From contig CAZALI010000002.1 in NCBI GenBank assembly GCA_964486215.1, positions 39,616 through 103,615 of the forward strand: a stretch of 64,000 bases of DNA, read 5' to 3'. Below the pieces are notes generated by a model, which ran no database searches, had not been told where the DNA came from, and was given only the letters and a program-made list of their open reading frames with translations. Of this stretch, positions 25,561 to 34,368 are shown piece after piece. A program made the position numbers and the translations under genes. The stretch comes from RUG343 sp964486215 (GTDB taxonomy: Bacteria > Bacillota_I > Bacilli_A > RF39 > UBA660). Each line of letters begins with the position of its first letter. Positions within the stretch are counted from its first letter, which is position 1.

Positions 25561-28500
25561 ATGGTTGTTTATATATTGCATTATAATTCTTTAAATACTT
25601 TTCGTTTGCCAAAATTAACTTCTGGTAGTAGCTTTATTCAGGATTATGATTCAAACTATAATTTAAAAAATCTTATTACAGCTACTGCTAAAAATGGTAA
25701 ATGGTATATTCAATCTGACAATTATGTTCAAATAATTATGAATAATAAACCGGTTGAGTCATGCGAACTTTCTTTATATAATTTTTATTTATTAAAGACT
25801 GTTACTAATGAGCCAATTATTTTGTATCCAACACTTTCTTATGATAATAAATATATGTTAAAAGAGGTAGTAAAAGATGATACTATTTCTTTTGGTAAAG
25901 ATAATACTTGTGATGTTGTACTACTTAGATGTGCTAATCTTGCAAAAAAACAATTTGAATTGACTTATAAGAGCGGCAAATGGTTTGCTAAAAACTTGTA
26001 TGATGCTATTCCTTTATATTGTAATAGTAGCAAGATATCTTCTTGTACATTAGAGAATTTTGATACATTGTTTATAATGGGATTTAAGATTATTATTTTT
26101 GGTAAGATGTTAATAATATCTAATGCTAGACAAAATGTATATACAGCATCTCCTAAATTGATGGATAAAACATCACTACAATATGCTATGTCTACTGTTG
26201 ATACTACTAATCAGGTATTTAATGATTTTTATAGTCCAAATGAGTATTTTTCTAAATCTCCAGTTTTTGTTAAAAAATCTAATACTTTAAAATTAGATAT
26301 AGCCAGTCCTAATCCTAAAGAAACTGGTGGTTCTCAATTTTTAATTATGAGTATGATTCCTACTGTATTAATGAGTCTTACTAGTTTACTTTCAGCTTTC
26401 TTTACAATTAAAGATTATAGAACTAATGGAGGCAATAAAGAAGGATTGATTACTAGTTTAGTAATGTGTGGAGTAATACTATTTGTGTCTATAATTTGGC
26501 CTATTTTTGAATATTTTATGGATAAAGCAGGAAGATTTATTAAAAATACTAGTAATACTGTTAGATATAGAAAATATATGAAAGAAATATCTGAAATCTT
26601 TGAGCAGGCTTCTGCAGGACAAAAGATGGATTTGATATTTAATAATTTATCTTTAAAAGAGTGCGAAGAAGCAATAAGAAAGAGAAACTCTAATTTATTT
26701 TCTATTAATAATGATCAAAAGCGTTTCTTAAATATTCGTTTAGGAACTGGTAGAGTTAAACTTGATTCTGAAATTGGTTTTGATATGACTACTGGTTATG
26801 AAACTAAAGATAAATTACAAAAACTTGCTGAAGATACTATAAAGAAATATGAGTATATAGATGAAGCTCCATATTCGTTCTCTTTTAAGAATAGTATAGC
26901 TTTTATTAATTCTAATGGTGAATTTAGTAAATACTACGAATCTATTATTTTACAATTAATAACTTTTCATGATTATTATAATTTAAAACTAGTTGTCTTT
27001 ACTGATGATGATTCTAAATTAAATTTAATTCGTGATTTGAATCATTGTTGGAGTGATGATCAAAGTATTAGATATTTTGCTACTACTGTTCAGGAAGCTG
27101 AAATTATTTCTGGACAACTTATTCGTATTTTAAATAAAAGACGTAATTCAAATGCTGAATCTTCAGAGAAAAGTTCTTTGGTTCCTCATTATTTAATTAT
27201 TACTGATAATATTTATAAGTATCGTAATGTAAGCATTATTAATAAAATTATTTCTAATAAAGTATATTATGGTTTTAGTGAATTAATATTTGCACATAAG
27301 TTAAGTGAAATACCAAATGGTTGTAAGTATTTCTTAGAGTATACTGATAAACAATCTACTTTATTTGAATCTGAAATGAGTGATGATACTATATCAAAGT
27401 TTGTACCAGAGTTTATTGATAGTGATGTTGATTTTGCTACAGATGTTGATTTAGTTTCTAATATTCCTGTAGTTAATAATAGTGATGTTGCTATTAATGC
27501 TACTTTACCTGATAAATATGGTTTCTTAGAAATGCTTAATGTTGGTAATGTTGAACAACTTAATTCTGTTTCTAGGTGGAAAAATTCTAATGTTACTAAT
27601 AGCTTAGCAACTCCACTTGGAATTGATCCTACAGGCAGTTTATTAAATCTTGATTTACATGAAAAAGCTCACGGACCACATGGCTTGATTGCAGGTATGA
27701 CTGGTTCAGGTAAATCAGAAACAATAATATCTTATATTTTGTCTTTAGCAGTTAATTATAGTCCAAATGAAGTTCAATTTGTTTTGATTGACTATAAAGG
27801 TGGAGGACTTGCTGGTGCTTTTGAAAATAGAAAAACAGGTATAAAACTGCCTCATTTAGTTGGTACTATTACTAACTTAGATAAAGCTTCTATGAATAGG
27901 ACTTTAGTTTCAATTAAGAGTGAGTTACAAAGACGTCAGAGAATATTTAATACAGCTAAAGAAGAGTTAGATATTGCAACTATTGATATTTATAAATATC
28001 AAGATTTAGTAAGAAATGGTTCTATTGATGAACCAATGGCTCATTTGTTTATTATATGTGATGAGTTTGCTGAGTTAAAGGCTCAACAACCTGAATTTAT
28101 GGATGAGCTTGTTAGTGCAGCTCGTATAGGACGTTCACTAGGAATCCATCTTATCTTAGCTACTCAAAAACCTAGTGGCGTTGTTGATGAACAGATTTGG
28201 TCTAACTCTAAATTTAAAATTTGTGCTAAGGTACAAACTACTGAAGATAGTCAAGAAATGATTCGTAAGCCAGATGCTGCTTATATTAAAGAAGCAGGAC
28301 GTTTCTATTTACAAGTTGGTTACGATGAAATATTTGTTAAAGCACAATCAGCTTATACTGGTGTTAAATATGTACCACATACTACAACTATGATTACAAG
28401 TGGTGGTCCAAGTTCTATAGTTTTTATTGATAATTTAGGAAACATTCTTAAATCGATAAAAAAAGAAGAAAAGAAAATTAGTTCTAAGACTGATCTTGGT

Positions 28501-30123
28501 GATGAGCTTGGTAATGTTACTAGATATTTAATTGATTGTGCTAAAGAAATTGGTTTTACTAATAAACAATTATGGTTAGATAATGTTGAAAGTAATATAT
28601 TCTTAAATCCTTTAATTAAGAAGTATCAATATAAAGAAAAGAAATGTATTATTAATCCACTTATTGGGGAATATGATGATCCTGGAAATCAAAAACAAGG
28701 TCCAGTTAGTATTAATTTGAGTGAAAAAGGTAATTTGTGGATATGCGGTATGACTGGTAGTGGTAAAACAACTTTATTATCTACTATGATATTTTCTACG
28801 GTTATTCATCATTCTACAGATGAAGTTAATATATTTGTTATTGATTTGATAACTGATTCATTGAAGAGACTTTCACAAATACCACAAGTAGCTGATGTTA
28901 TTGTTTCTTCTGAACACGATAGAATAAACAAGATATTTTATTTCTTGAGAAATGAAATAGAAAGAAGAAAAAAAATTTTATCTGTTGAAGGTATAACATT
29001 TAGATCAGCAGCAGAAAAAGGCAAATTGCCTTTTCCTACATTAGTTGTTTATGTTAATGGCTATGATGTTTTGTATGATTCATATTTTGAATTAACAGAT
29101 GAAATATTTACATCAATCACAAGAGATGGCCTTAGAGTTGGAATAATATTTGTACTTACTAGTACTAGAGGTATTAATGGTAAGCTTGAAGGTAGTTTTT
29201 CACAAAGACTTGCTCTTAGATTTGCTAATCAAGATGACTACTATAATGTTTTTGATAATATTAATGGAATAATTCCTCTTGATACTCCAGGAAGAGGTTT
29301 AATAGATTTAGGCGATATTTATGAATTCCAAGTTTGCCAAGTCTTTGATCCAGATAAATATGAAGATGAATTTAATGGCCTTGTTAAACAATTAAAAAAT
29401 GCATTTCCTAATGCTAAAGGCATGCCTGAAATGCCTAAAGTGGTTTCATATGAAAGTGTTAAGAATGAAATAGTAACGCTTGATTCTGTACCTATTGGTT
29501 TTGAAACTATAAGTAATTGTGTTCATTATTTTGATTTTGATAATTTGATAAATCTAGTTCTTTATTCTGAAAAAATACATGCTCAAGGTTTTGAAGTTGC
29601 TTTGATAAAAGTATTGAAGAAGCTTGAAAATACAAAGATAGTTTGGTTAGATGCTTTGGAAGTTGATGAAGAAATCGATGGAGTAAAAAGATATGATAGT
29701 AGCTTTGGAAACTTGACTAAGTCTTTATATAATAGCGTTATTGAAAAGAAGTCTACGAATGTTAATGCTGAAAAAATAATTTTTATAATTAGTGGTTATA
29801 AAGCTATTGAGAGTTATTTAGAAAAAGCAAAAGCTGAAGATAAAGATGCTAAAACAATAGATGATTTGATTGTTTCATCAATTGGTGCTAAAAACTATCG
29901 ATTTGTTCTATTAGAAAGTGCTGATACTAAGTCAGTTGATAGTAGACCTTGGATTGATTATTATGATTATAATCGTGGTATCTTATTATCTAGATCTCCT
30001 GATGATCAAGAAATTTTTGATTTAGATGATGCTAATTTATCTGCAGATACTAAATATACTAGAGATATTGCTTTATCTATTAATCAAGGAATTCCTACAA
30101 TGATTAAATATATCAGAAAATAG
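25561..30123 (+). CDS. essC: Type VII secretion ATPase EssC (FHA-like, FtsK/SpoIIIE)
   Basis: EssC is the membrane ATPase motor of T7SSb. The 1520-residue protein starts with two FHA-like beta domains (about residues 1-100 and 100-195; the second has a DTISFGKDNTCDVVL-like phosphopeptide-site start). Two membrane helices follow (about 258-283 and 296-320), then three FtsK-like ATPase modules. The first has Walker A GMTGSGKSE (712-720) and Walker B with Asp834-Glu835. The second has GMTGSGKTT (from 1063) with a weaker Walker B. The third (about 1330-1520) lacks a P-loop. This length and layout match Firmicute EssC. esaB follows 8 bases downstream. EssA, EssB and EsaA, normally encoded beside it, are not in this window. 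Confidence 0.93.
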   Translation: MVVYILHYNSLNTFRLPKLTSGSSFIQDYDSNYNLKNLITATAKNGKWYIQSDNYVQIIMNNKPVESCELSLYNFYLLKTVTNEPIILYPTLSYDNKYMLKEVVKDDTISFGKDNTCDVVLLRCANLAKKQFELTYKSGKWFAKNLYDAIPLYCNSSKISSCTLENFDTLFIMGFKIIIFGKMLIISNARQNVYTASPKLMDKTSLQYAMSTVDTTNQVFNDFYSPNEYFSKSPVFVKKSNTLKLDIASPNPKETGGSQFLIMSMIPTVLMSLTSLLSAFFTIKDYRTNGGNKEGLITSLVMCGVILFVSIIWPIFEYFMDKAGRFIKNTSNTVRYRKYMKEISEIFEQASAGQKMDLIFNNLSLKECEEAIRKRNSNLFSINNDQKRFLNIRLGTGRVKLDSEIGFDMTTGYETKDKLQKLAEDTIKKYEYIDEAPYSFSFKNSIAFINSNGEFSKYYESIILQLITFHDYYNLKLVVFTDDDSKLNLIRDLNHCWSDDQSIRYFATTVQEAEIISGQLIRILNKRRNSNAESSEKSSLVPHYLIITDNIYKYRNVSIINKIISNKVYYGFSELIFAHKLSEIPNGCKYFLEYTDKQSTLFESEMSDDTISKFVPEFIDSDVDFATDVDLVSNIPVVNNSDVAINATLPDKYGFLEMLNVGNVEQLNSVSRWKNSNVTNSLATPLGIDPTGSLLNLDLHEKAHGPHGLIAGMTGSGKSETIISYILSLAVNYSPNEVQFVLIDYKGGGLAGAFENRKTGIKLPHLVGTITNLDKASMNRTLVSIKSELQRRQRIFNTAKEELDIATIDIYKYQDLVRNGSIDEPMAHLFIICDEFAELKAQQPEFMDELVSAARIGRSLGIHLILATQKPSGVVDEQIWSNSKFKICAKVQTTEDSQEMIRKPDAAYIKEAGRFYLQVGYDEIFVKAQSAYTGVKYVPHTTTMITSGGPSSIVFIDNLGNILKSIKKEEKKISSKTDLGDELGNVTRYLIDCAKEIGFTNKQLWLDNVESNIFLNPLIKKYQYKEKKCIINPLIGEYDDPGNQKQGPVSINLSEKGNLWICGMTGSGKTTLLSTMIFSTVIHHSTDEVNIFVIDLITDSLKRLSQIPQVADVIVSSEHDRINKIFYFLRNEIERRKKILSVEGITFRSAAEKGKLPFPTLVVYVNGYDVLYDSYFELTDEIFTSITRDGLRVGIIFVLTSTRGINGKLEGSFSQRLALRFANQDDYYNVFDNINGIIPLDTPGRGLIDLGDIYEFQVCQVFDPDKYEDEFNGLVKQLKNAFPNAKGMPEMPKVVSYESVKNEIVTLDSVPIGFETISNCVHYFDFDNLINLVLYSEKIHAQGFEVALIKVLKKLENTKIVWLDALEVDEEIDGVKRYDSSFGNLTKSLYNSVIEKKSTNVNAEKIIFIISGYKAIESYLEKAKAEDKDAKTIDDLIVSSIGAKNYRFVLLESADTKSVDSRPWIDYYDYNRGILLSRSPDDQEIFDLDDANLSADTKYTRDIALSINQGIPTMIKYIRK

Positions 30124-30131
30124 GTGATTTT

Positions 30132-30386
30132 ATGAAAAAAATATTAGTTACTGTTTTTGTATTATGTATTGGAGAAAAGTTTGATTTATTTCTTCCAATT
30201 GATATGAAAATGATTGATGCGATAGGTTTAATTCAAAAATCTGTTTATGAACTTAGTAATGAAGAATACATCATAAAACCAGACAAAAATGTTATATTAT
30301 ATGATTCAAACGGAAAAGTTATTAATACTAATAATATAATCAAGTTTTCTGGATTGAAAAATGGTAGTCATATATTGTTAGTTTAG
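30132..30386 (+). CDS. esaB: YukD/EsaB ubiquitin-like T7SS protein
   Basis: The 84-residue protein has the YukD pattern: KKILVTVFV first strand, FDLFLPIDMKMIDAIGLI helix start, and a closing LKNGSHILLV strand. YukD/EsaB is a ubiquitin-fold cytosolic component needed for T7SSb function, without a di-glycine end. It begins 8 bases after essC, a typical order. The product has no signal peptide; the first residues are the beta strand of the fold. Confidence 0.85.
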   Translation: MKKILVTVFVLCIGEKFDLFLPIDMKMIDAIGLIQKSVYELSNEEYIIKPDKNVILYDSNGKVINTNNIIKFSGLKNGSHILLV

Positions 30387-30472
30387 TTTGTAAAGACGTG
30401 TAAAAATATTAGTAATATATGGTTAAATAGTACTAAAGATGTTATTCTAAAATAAAGGAGGATTGTGTATTA

Positions 30473-30739
30473 ATGGAAGATGAAAATATTGATGAAGAAA
30501 TAGATGAAAGTGAAGTAGTAGCCAAAGTATATCCTATAAATGAAAACTGGCCAGAGGAAGTGAAAAGGCAAGTAGAACAAATAAATAAAATGTCTACTAT
30601 GCTTAATAATGCTGGAAGTGATCCTGTTGAAGGAGAAGAAATGGCCGATGAAGAAGATGAATCAGTTGAAGAAAAGCCTATAGAAGATGCACCAGAGGTG
30701 TCAGAAGATGAGAATGAAACTTTCGATAGTATTTTTTAA
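30473..30739 (+). CDS. Small acidic protein in T7SS operon, unknown
   Basis: The 88-residue product is strongly acidic, with Glu/Asp-rich ends (residues 1-15 and 50-88) around one amphipathic helix (NWPEEVKRQVEQINKMSTML, residues 24-43). The two flanks look disordered. A GGAGG site lies 11 bases before the ATG. It sits between esaB and two substrate-like genes, so a role as chaperone or accessory to T7SS substrates is plausible, but no family was recognised. Confidence 0.55.
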   Translation: MEDENIDEEIDESEVVAKVYPINENWPEEVKRQVEQINKMSTMLNNAGSDPVEGEEMADEEDESVEEKPIEDAPEVSEDENETFDSIF

Positions 30740-30780
30740 TGTAAAGTTTGTAAAATAGGTCTATAATTAAGACTTTGATA

Positions 30781-30809
30781 TTGACAAAATAGTTTATTAT
30801 GTTTATGTT
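30781..30809 (+). promoter_or_regulatory. Internal promoter for the T7SS substrate candidates
   Basis: TTGACA, a 17-base spacer and TATGTT lie upstream of the 30836 gene, so the two small helical proteins can be expressed apart from essC. Confidence 0.6.
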
Positions 30810-30835
30810 TATATTATAGTAGAGGAGGAGAGAAT

Positions 30836-31288
30836 ATGGGAAAGAAAGCTGACTGGTATGTAGCAAAAAAATTTGAAAAGGCTGATACTAATTGGGTACC
30901 TAAAGTAGAAAATGACCCAGAAAAAGAGTTGGTAACATTAGTATTTACTAATAATTTTGAACAATATGCATATAACTTAAAGGATATGTATAAGAAAGTA
31001 AAAGCTTCATTAAATAATGTTACTAAACAAATTAACAAAATTAAAAATGATGATAAAACTAGTACTATTTTAAAAGATGCACTTACTGCTCAATTAAGAA
31101 GTTATGAAACTGCTCGTAAAGATTTCTTAGCTGCTTATAAAGCATTATATAAAGGTGCTATAGCTACACGTAACAAGACCTTAGATGATTTCATGACTAA
31201 ACTTAATATGTCTTCCATAACTACTCAAGGCGTAGCTGATAAAGTTCAAGAAGAAGATCTAGGTCATGATGACGACGGTATTAAATAG
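30836..31288 (+). CDS. Helical T7SS substrate candidate (150 residues)
   Basis: This alpha-helical, signal-less protein has a Trp-containing start (ADWYVAKKF, DTNWVPK) and helices near residues 44-75 and 83-125. These contain AYNLKD, which fits the YxxxD pattern of T7SS export signals but lies inside the first helix. An acidic tail (EEDLGHDDD) closes the protein. No WXG motif is present. Its size, its position behind esaB and its own promoter suggest a secreted substrate or a partner of the 91-residue protein encoded 20 bases downstream. It has a strong GGAGGAG site. Confidence 0.55.
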   Translation: MGKKADWYVAKKFEKADTNWVPKVENDPEKELVTLVFTNNFEQYAYNLKDMYKKVKASLNNVTKQINKIKNDDKTSTILKDALTAQLRSYETARKDFLAAYKALYKGAIATRNKTLDDFMTKLNMSSITTQGVADKVQEEDLGHDDDGIK

Positions 31289-31308
31289 TAGAATGGAGGT
31301 TGTAAACT

Positions 31309-31584
31309 ATGGGAAAATTTGCTATTAGTGTTAATGAAAAGTTATGTAAAGATTGTTTGAAGAAAGCTAATACATCTTTAGATAATTTTGTAAAATATAT
31401 GGGGAAGAGTGGCAGTAAATCTGGAACTACTGTTGTTGGCGCTATTGAACAGTTAAATCAAGGATTCAGAGACACAAAGGAAGTAGCTCAATTGTATAAG
31501 AATTTTTCAAACGCAACAGTAACTTTAGCTAAAAGGTTAAAAGCTGTCGACAAAGGATTCCAAGCAATTGATAAAGCTGTTTAA
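31309..31584 (+). CDS. WXG100-sized helical protein, T7SS substrate candidate
   Basis: The 91-residue product has the size and helix-turn-helix shape of WXG100-type proteins: a first helix (about 8-33), a Gly/Ser turn GKSGSKSGTT (32-41), then a long second helix (42-90). The central WXG is replaced by this Gly/Ser stretch. An unusual CKDC pair (residues 13-16) lies in the first helix. A WXG100-like role is inferred from size, shape and locus, not from a motif. It is the last gene of the locus, before a strong terminator. Confidence 0.6.
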   Translation: MGKFAISVNEKLCKDCLKKANTSLDNFVKYMGKSGSKSGTTVVGAIEQLNQGFRDTKEVAQLYKNFSNATVTLAKRLKAVDKGFQAIDKAV

Positions 31585-31608
31585 AGATGACATAGTCATC
31601 TTTTTTTG
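31583..31608 (+). terminator. Terminator of the T7SS locus
   Basis: AAAGATGAC and GTCATCTTT pair around ATA, followed by TTTT, at the stop codon. Confidence 0.88.
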
Positions 31609-31640
31609 TGTAAAGTATTAAAAATAATTTTTTATACATA

Positions 31641-31669
31641 TTGACAAATAAATTTATAGTAGATATAAT
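31641..31669 (+). promoter_or_regulatory. Consensus promoter of the second RNA
   Basis: TTGACA, exactly 17 bases, and TATAAT: a perfect sigma-A promoter directed at the 210-base transcript without a reading frame. Confidence 0.88.
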
Positions 31670-31675
31670 TTATTT

Positions 31676-31886
31676 ATAATCTAGAGGTAAATACAATTCG
31701 TTGTGTTTATCGTACCTACAGAAAATTCTAAATATAATTAATATTTTTATTTAAGTGGTTTATCGAGGCTAGATTATAATGTAATTTTGGGAGAAAGACA
31801 ACTCCTGTGAACATATGGCTTTTATTTGCTGATAACAAATATTTGCTTTAAAAAAACTCGATACGCTTATGGCGTATTTTTTTTGT
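31676..31886 (+). ncRNA. Candidate structured RNA between T7SS locus and herA
   Basis: A perfect promoter and a strong terminator frame a stretch of about 210 bases without a gene. ATAATCTAG (31677-31685) pairs with CTAGATTAT (31769-31777), a 9-bp closing helix. Inside it, AGGTA AATACAA TTCG TTGTGTT..TACCT makes a UUCG-capped hairpin. Downstream, GGAG/CTCC (about 31791-31805) and ATTTG/CAAAT (about 31824-31840) are further stems. It ends with ATACGC/GCGTAT and T8. No purine, lysine, cobalamin, c-di-GMP, c-di-AMP or T-box signature was recognised. It could be a leader of herA (start 31949) or a separate small RNA. Confidence 0.65.
31861..31885 (+). terminator. Terminator of the second RNA
   Basis: ATACGC and GCGTAT pair around TTATG, followed by eight T residues. 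Confidence 0.88.
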
Positions 31887-31948
31887 GCTTTTTTTCTTTT
31901 ATTTGTTATATTTTTTTGTTATAATTATTTTAGAGTAGAAGGTGTTGT

Positions 31949-33868
31949 ATGCTAGGAAGTATATTAGAGATTAAAGATAATAGTGTTTTAGTAAAGTTAG
32001 CTATTGATATTAATAATCAACCAAACTTATTGAATTTGCATACTGTTTTTGAACATGATAATAAGAAGATTGTTGGTGAAATAGCTGGTGTTAATCAAGA
32101 AACTATGACTATTAATATCGTTGGAGAGATTGAAAACGGTAGTTTTACTCCTGGAGCAATCGCAAAGCCTTCATTTAAGTCTACTGTTAGACTTATTAAA
32201 ATGGATGAATTAGAGTTACTATTAGGTAGTCAAGAGTTAAAGAGAGGCTATGCTAATTTTGGTACTAGTAATATATATACTAATTATAAGTTAAATGTTA
32301 GTATTAATGATTTCTTTAGTAATCATTTTGCTATACTTGGTAATACTGGTTCTGGTAAGAGTTGTACAGTAGCTTCTGTATTGCAAAAATTATTCACATC
32401 TAAATATGCTCCAACTAATGCCCATGTATTCTTCTTTGATGCTTATGGAGAATATACTAGTGCTTTTAGTGGACTTGTTAATACTAATCCAAATGTTAAT
32501 TATTTATGTTATACAACTAATCCTGAAGAAACTGATGGTAATCTTTTAAGAATACCTATTTGGTTACTTGATGTAGATGATTTGGCATTACTTCTTGATG
32601 TTACTTCTCCTACACAGTTACCTATAATAGAGAAGACTTTAAAACTTGTACCAATACTTACAGGTACTAGTCAAAATACAATTAAACGTAAAAATGATAT
32701 TATAGCTCGTGCTGTACAAGATATTATGTTATCTGGAGGAGATTCAGTTAAGATACACGATCAAGTTATAGCTGTACTTACTAAATATAATACTCCTAGT
32801 CTTAATCTAGCTACTAAGATAGTTCAACCTGGTTATACTAGAACATTAAAGCAATGCTTATTTGTTGATAAGACAGGTAAGATGCAAGAAATGGAATTAG
32901 TAGTTGAATTTATACGAGGTTATATACTTGAAGAAGAAATTGTTATACCTGAAGAAGAGTTAAATAAATTCTATTCTCTTAAAGATTTAGAGCTAGCTAT
33001 GGATTTTGCTTTAATTAATGAAGGTATTTTAAATAGTGATGCTGTATTTGATTATGCAAATATAGTTAGTGTTAGATTACATGCTTTGGTAAATGGAAGT
33101 AATGCTAGATACTTTGAATATCCTAAGTATGTTAATAGAGATCAATATGTTAATAATTTAATAATAGATGAAAAGACTGGTAAGACTGCTCAGATTATTA
33201 ACTTTAATATTAATTATATAGATGATAGAACGGCTAAAGTTATTACTAAAGTGCTTTCTAGAATGGTATTTATGAAAGCTGCTAAGGCTAAACCTCGTGG
33301 TAGTAGTGCTTATCATATAGTTATAGAAGAAGCACACAGATATGTTCAAAAAGATATAGATTTAGAGCTTTTAGGTTACAATATATTTGAACGTATTACT
33401 AAGGAAGGTCGTAAATATGGTGTTTTCTTAGGATTAATTACACAAAGACCTTCAGAGTTATCTGATACTTGTATATCTCAATGTAGTAATTTTATGATTC
33501 TTAGAATATTGCATCCAAAAGATTTAAATTATATTAAAGAAATGGTACCTAATATTACTAATGAAATAGTATTACAACTTAAGAATTTAAAACCTGGTAA
33601 CTGTATAGCTTTTGGTTCAGCTTTTAAAGTACCAGTATCAATGCATATTGACTTACCTAATCCTAGACCACTATCTAATAATGTTAACTTGGAAGTTGTT
33701 TGGTATAACGAAAGTGCGAATGATACTAATTTAGGTGGTATACAAGATATGATAAATTCAGCTAATAAACCTACATTTACAGAACAAGATGTTAGTAAAA
33801 CGTTTGTTGATATGTCAAATAATACTTTAGATAGTGTCAATAATGTGAATAATCATGTTAGTAGTTAA
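31949..33868 (+). CDS. HerA/DUF87-type hexameric ATPase
   Basis: The 639-residue protein begins with a HAS-barrel-like beta domain (residues 1-90), then an ATPase core with Walker A GNTGSGKS (131-138), DAYGEYTSAF after the second strand, Walker B HIVIEEAHRY (about 455) and a sensor region with ITQRPSEL (about 497). This is the HerA/FtsK-like DNA translocase pattern. No NurA nuclease, SIR2 or DUF4297 partner is adjacent, so repair or defence roles are not supported by context. The C-terminus is a polar tail rich in Asn. It lies between the T7SS locus and sepF. Confidence 0.85.
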   Translation: MLGSILEIKDNSVLVKLAIDINNQPNLLNLHTVFEHDNKKIVGEIAGVNQETMTINIVGEIENGSFTPGAIAKPSFKSTVRLIKMDELELLLGSQELKRGYANFGTSNIYTNYKLNVSINDFFSNHFAILGNTGSGKSCTVASVLQKLFTSKYAPTNAHVFFFDAYGEYTSAFSGLVNTNPNVNYLCYTTNPEETDGNLLRIPIWLLDVDDLALLLDVTSPTQLPIIEKTLKLVPILTGTSQNTIKRKNDIIARAVQDIMLSGGDSVKIHDQVIAVLTKYNTPSLNLATKIVQPGYTRTLKQCLFVDKTGKMQEMELVVEFIRGYILEEEIVIPEEELNKFYSLKDLELAMDFALINEGILNSDAVFDYANIVSVRLHALVNGSNARYFEYPKYVNRDQYVNNLIIDEKTGKTAQIINFNINYIDDRTAKVITKVLSRMVFMKAAKAKPRGSSAYHIVIEEAHRYVQKDIDLELLGYNIFERITKEGRKYGVFLGLITQRPSELSDTCISQCSNFMILRILHPKDLNYIKEMVPNITNEIVLQLKNLKPGNCIAFGSAFKVPVSMHIDLPNPRPLSNNVNLEVVWYNESANDTNLGGIQDMINSANKPTFTEQDVSKTFVDMSNNTLDSVNNVNNHVSS

Positions 33869-33910
33869 TAAAAGTATGGTAAAATTAAAATGTTAGGATG
33901 GTGAATATAA

Positions 33911-34342
33911 ATGGCTTTTGATAAGATAAATAAATTATTTGGAGGAGATACTTCAAATGATGTAGAAGAAAAAGGCGAAGATGAATATTATTCTATGAGT
34001 AAAGAAGAATACCAAGATCTTAATGGTGTAGGTGGTTCACGTATGATGTTACTAGAGCCACGTGCTTACAGTGAGTCTCAACAAATAGCTGATTATTTGA
34101 AAAAGCGTAGTGCTGTAGTAGTTAATTTAAAGAGAGTTACTCCTGATCAAGCAAAAAGAATAATTGACTTTTTGTCAGGAACAATTTATGCTATAAATGG
34201 AAATTTAGAGAAGTTGGGAGGAGGAATCTTCCTAGCTACACCTAATAATGTCAATATTGAGGGTAAGATGACAGATGAAAAAGGTGAGAAATCAACTCGT
34301 AAAAAGAGTAAAGATGATGATGAAGAGGATGATTTCTTCTAA
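33911..34342 (+). CDS. sepF: Cell division protein SepF
   Basis: SepF links FtsZ to the membrane at the division site. The 143-residue protein has an N-terminal amphipathic start (MAFDKINKLFGG) for membrane binding, a linker, and the SepF domain at 45-120 with LLEPRAYSESQQIADYL, VVVNLKRVTPDQAKRIIDFLSG and the conserved AINGNLEKLGGGIFLATP. An acidic/basic tail ends the protein. Followed by divIVA and ileS, it keeps the Firmicute division-cluster order, but the usual ylmG and ylmH between sepF and divIVA are absent. Confidence 0.94.
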   Translation: MAFDKINKLFGGDTSNDVEEKGEDEYYSMSKEEYQDLNGVGGSRMMLLEPRAYSESQQIADYLKKRSAVVVNLKRVTPDQAKRIIDFLSGTIYAINGNLEKLGGGIFLATPNNVNIEGKMTDEKGEKSTRKKSKDDDEEDDFF

Positions 34343-34368
34343 GATATAATTTCCACGGGGTGGTTATA

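Noticed and set aside
30814..31038. Open frame on the minus strand over the T7SS substrate gene
   Set aside because: No ribosome site or promoter; the plus-strand gene has a strong GGAGG site and matching neighbours.
31949..33868. HerA as part of an anti-phage system
   Set aside because: No nuclease, SIR2 or DUF4297 partner is adjacent; the neighbours are an RNA gene and sepF.
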